NCBI RefSeq assembly: GCF_026168515.1
Contig: NZ_CP093443.1
Coordinates: 1,240,001 to 1,304,000 of the forward strand
Direction of reading: 5' to 3'
Length of the DNA stretch: 64,000 nt
Origin: Brevibacterium spongiae
GTDB taxonomy: Bacteria > Actinomycetota > Actinomycetes > Actinomycetales > Brevibacteriaceae
Part shown: positions 63,360 through 64,000 of the stretch, in pieces
How the letters are laid out: each line of letters starts with the position of its first letter
Position numbering within the stretch: position 1 is the stretch's first letter
The notes under the pieces: generated by a model
What the model was told of the DNA's origin: nothing
Seen by the model: the letters and a program-made list of their open reading frames with translations, nothing else
Database searches by the model: none
Made by a program: the position numbers and the translations under genes

Positions 63360-64000
63360 GCACTGCCGCCGCGGAGAAGATGCCGCTGTCCGCGCACCTG
63401 CGGGAGGCGCGGACACGGGCGGTGCGCGCGGCGGTGGCGCTGCTCATCGGCACGGTCATCGGCTATCTCACCTCGGACCTCGTCATGGACGTCCTCCGTG
63501 CCCCGATCACCGAGCTCGCCGCATCCCGCAGCGCCTCGCTCAACTACGACAGCGTGACCGGCGCATTCGATCTTCGCCTGCGCATCGCCGTGTACTCGGG
63601 AATCATCCTCTCCAGTCCGGTGTGGCTGAGCGAGATCTTCGGATTCCTCACGCCGGGACTGACGACGAAGGAGAAGAAGGTGACGTTCGGCTTCCTCGGT
63701 GCCGCACTTCCCCTCTTCATCACCGGCTGCCTCACCGGGCTCTACGTCTTCCCACGGATGGTCGAAGTGCTCACCTCCTTCGCTTCGAGCGAGGACAGCA
63801 CCATCCTGCAGGCCTCCTACTACTTCGACTTCGTGTTCAAGATCGTCATCGCCACCGGCATCGCCTTCGTCCTCCCGGTCTTCCTCGTCGTCCTCAACGT
63901 CATCGGCCTCCTCTCGGCGCGAACGATCGCGAAGGCCTGGCGGGTGAGCATCGTCGGAATCGTCGTCTTCGCCGCCCTGGTCACCCCGGCCGCCGATGTG
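63356..64000 (+). CDS. tatC: Sec-independent translocase subunit TatC (runs off the right edge)
   Basis: 215 residues visible, open to the window end. The N-terminus LSAHLREARTRAVRAA matches H-L-x-E-(L)-R-x-R, with Ala for the usual Leu. ILSSPVWLSEIFGFLTPGLTTKEKK fits the second-loop motif P-x-x-x-x-x-x-F-x-x-P-G-L...E. The usual F-E-x-P in helix 4 reads F-V-L-P (residues 171-174), so the conserved Glu, which helps bind the signal peptide in E. coli TatC, is Val. The end VTPAADV corresponds to T-P-x-D. It is linked to tatA by a 4-nt overlap. Confidence 0.9.
   Translation, partial: MSTAAAEKMPLSAHLREARTRAVRAAVALLIGTVIGYLTSDLVMDVLRAPITELAASRSASLNYDSVTGAFDLRLRIAVYSGIILSSPVWLSEIFGFLTPGLTTKEKKVTFGFLGAALPLFITGCLTGLYVFPRMVEVLTSFASSEDSTILQASYYFDFVFKIVIATGIAFVLPVFLVVLNVIGLLSARTIAKAWRVSIVGIVVFAALVTPAADV

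Overview
The window is chromosomal DNA from a high-GC Gram-positive bacterium. I place it as an actinobacterium close to Brevibacterium. This rests on the genes seen: a bS22-type ribosomal micro-protein, a RamA-like regulator beside an acetate-type permease, an Rex/haem/cytochrome c block, and a full menaquinone pathway with a MenJ-like reductase, which fits partly saturated menaquinone. Gene density is high, overlapping 4-nt start/stop junctions are common, and I see no insertion sequence, prophage or CRISPR array.

Layout, left to right. 1-7.8 kb: tail of an enoyl-CoA hydratase, an exopolyphosphatase/Ppx-GppA protein, the glycerol regulon glpD-glpF-glpK closed by a perfect 56-nt palindrome, a TIM-barrel sugar-phosphate isomerase and proC. 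7.8-10.9 kb: RamA-like LuxR regulator divergent from a DUF485-actP acetate uptake pair. 10.9-13.7 kb: a small accessory pocket with a DUF559-type protein, tRNA-Gly(CCC) and an orphan gene, marked by three copies of a palindromic repeat. 13.8-17.1 kb: TrkA/TrkH potassium uptake divergent from an AcuC-like deacetylase. 17.3-30.3 kb: bS22, a glutaredoxin-like protein, Rex, a HemA-HemC fusion, HemD fused to a degenerate methyltransferase-like domain, HemB, a MarR regulator, HemL, then a histidine phosphatase and the System II cytochrome c maturation genes (ResA-like, CcdA, ResB, CcsB).

30.6-44.7 kb holds menaquinone biosynthesis on both strands: menA, menE, menB on minus; menC, menD on plus; menF on minus; menG, a menJ-like reductase and a long-chain polyprenyl diphosphate synthase on plus. 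A lipoprotein and a large esterase interrupt it. 44.8-49.1 kb: a CTCC-motif permease, a GntR/YtrA-type ABC exporter operon with a clear operator, and RarD. 49.2-56.3 kb: FprA-type ferredoxin reductase, a small alarmone synthetase-like protein, metF-metE, YajQ and tRNA-Tyr. 56.6-61.9 kb: DUF1992 protein, acyltransferase-3, glycerophosphodiester phosphodiesterase, tRNA-Thr and tRNA-Met, a CPBP protease and a cyclase-like protein. 62-64 kb: a Tat-signal, lipobox-bearing intradiol dioxygenase followed directly by tatA and the start of an unusual tatC that runs off the right edge.

How the parts fit: Rex, haem synthesis, cytochrome c maturation and menaquinone synthesis together supply the respiratory chain, into which GlpD feeds electrons. 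GDPD, GlpF, GlpK and GlpD together handle glycerol and glycerophosphodiesters. The most unusual signals are a 9-mer (CCGAGGCGG) found about 39 times on both strands, in genes and between them; a three-copy palindromic repeat family at 10.9-13.7 kb; near-identical 29-nt direct repeats around the ABC operon; the HemA-HemC fusion; and a Tat pair with an atypical TatC beside a likely Tat substrate. All gene calls rest on reading motifs by eye; no database search was run.
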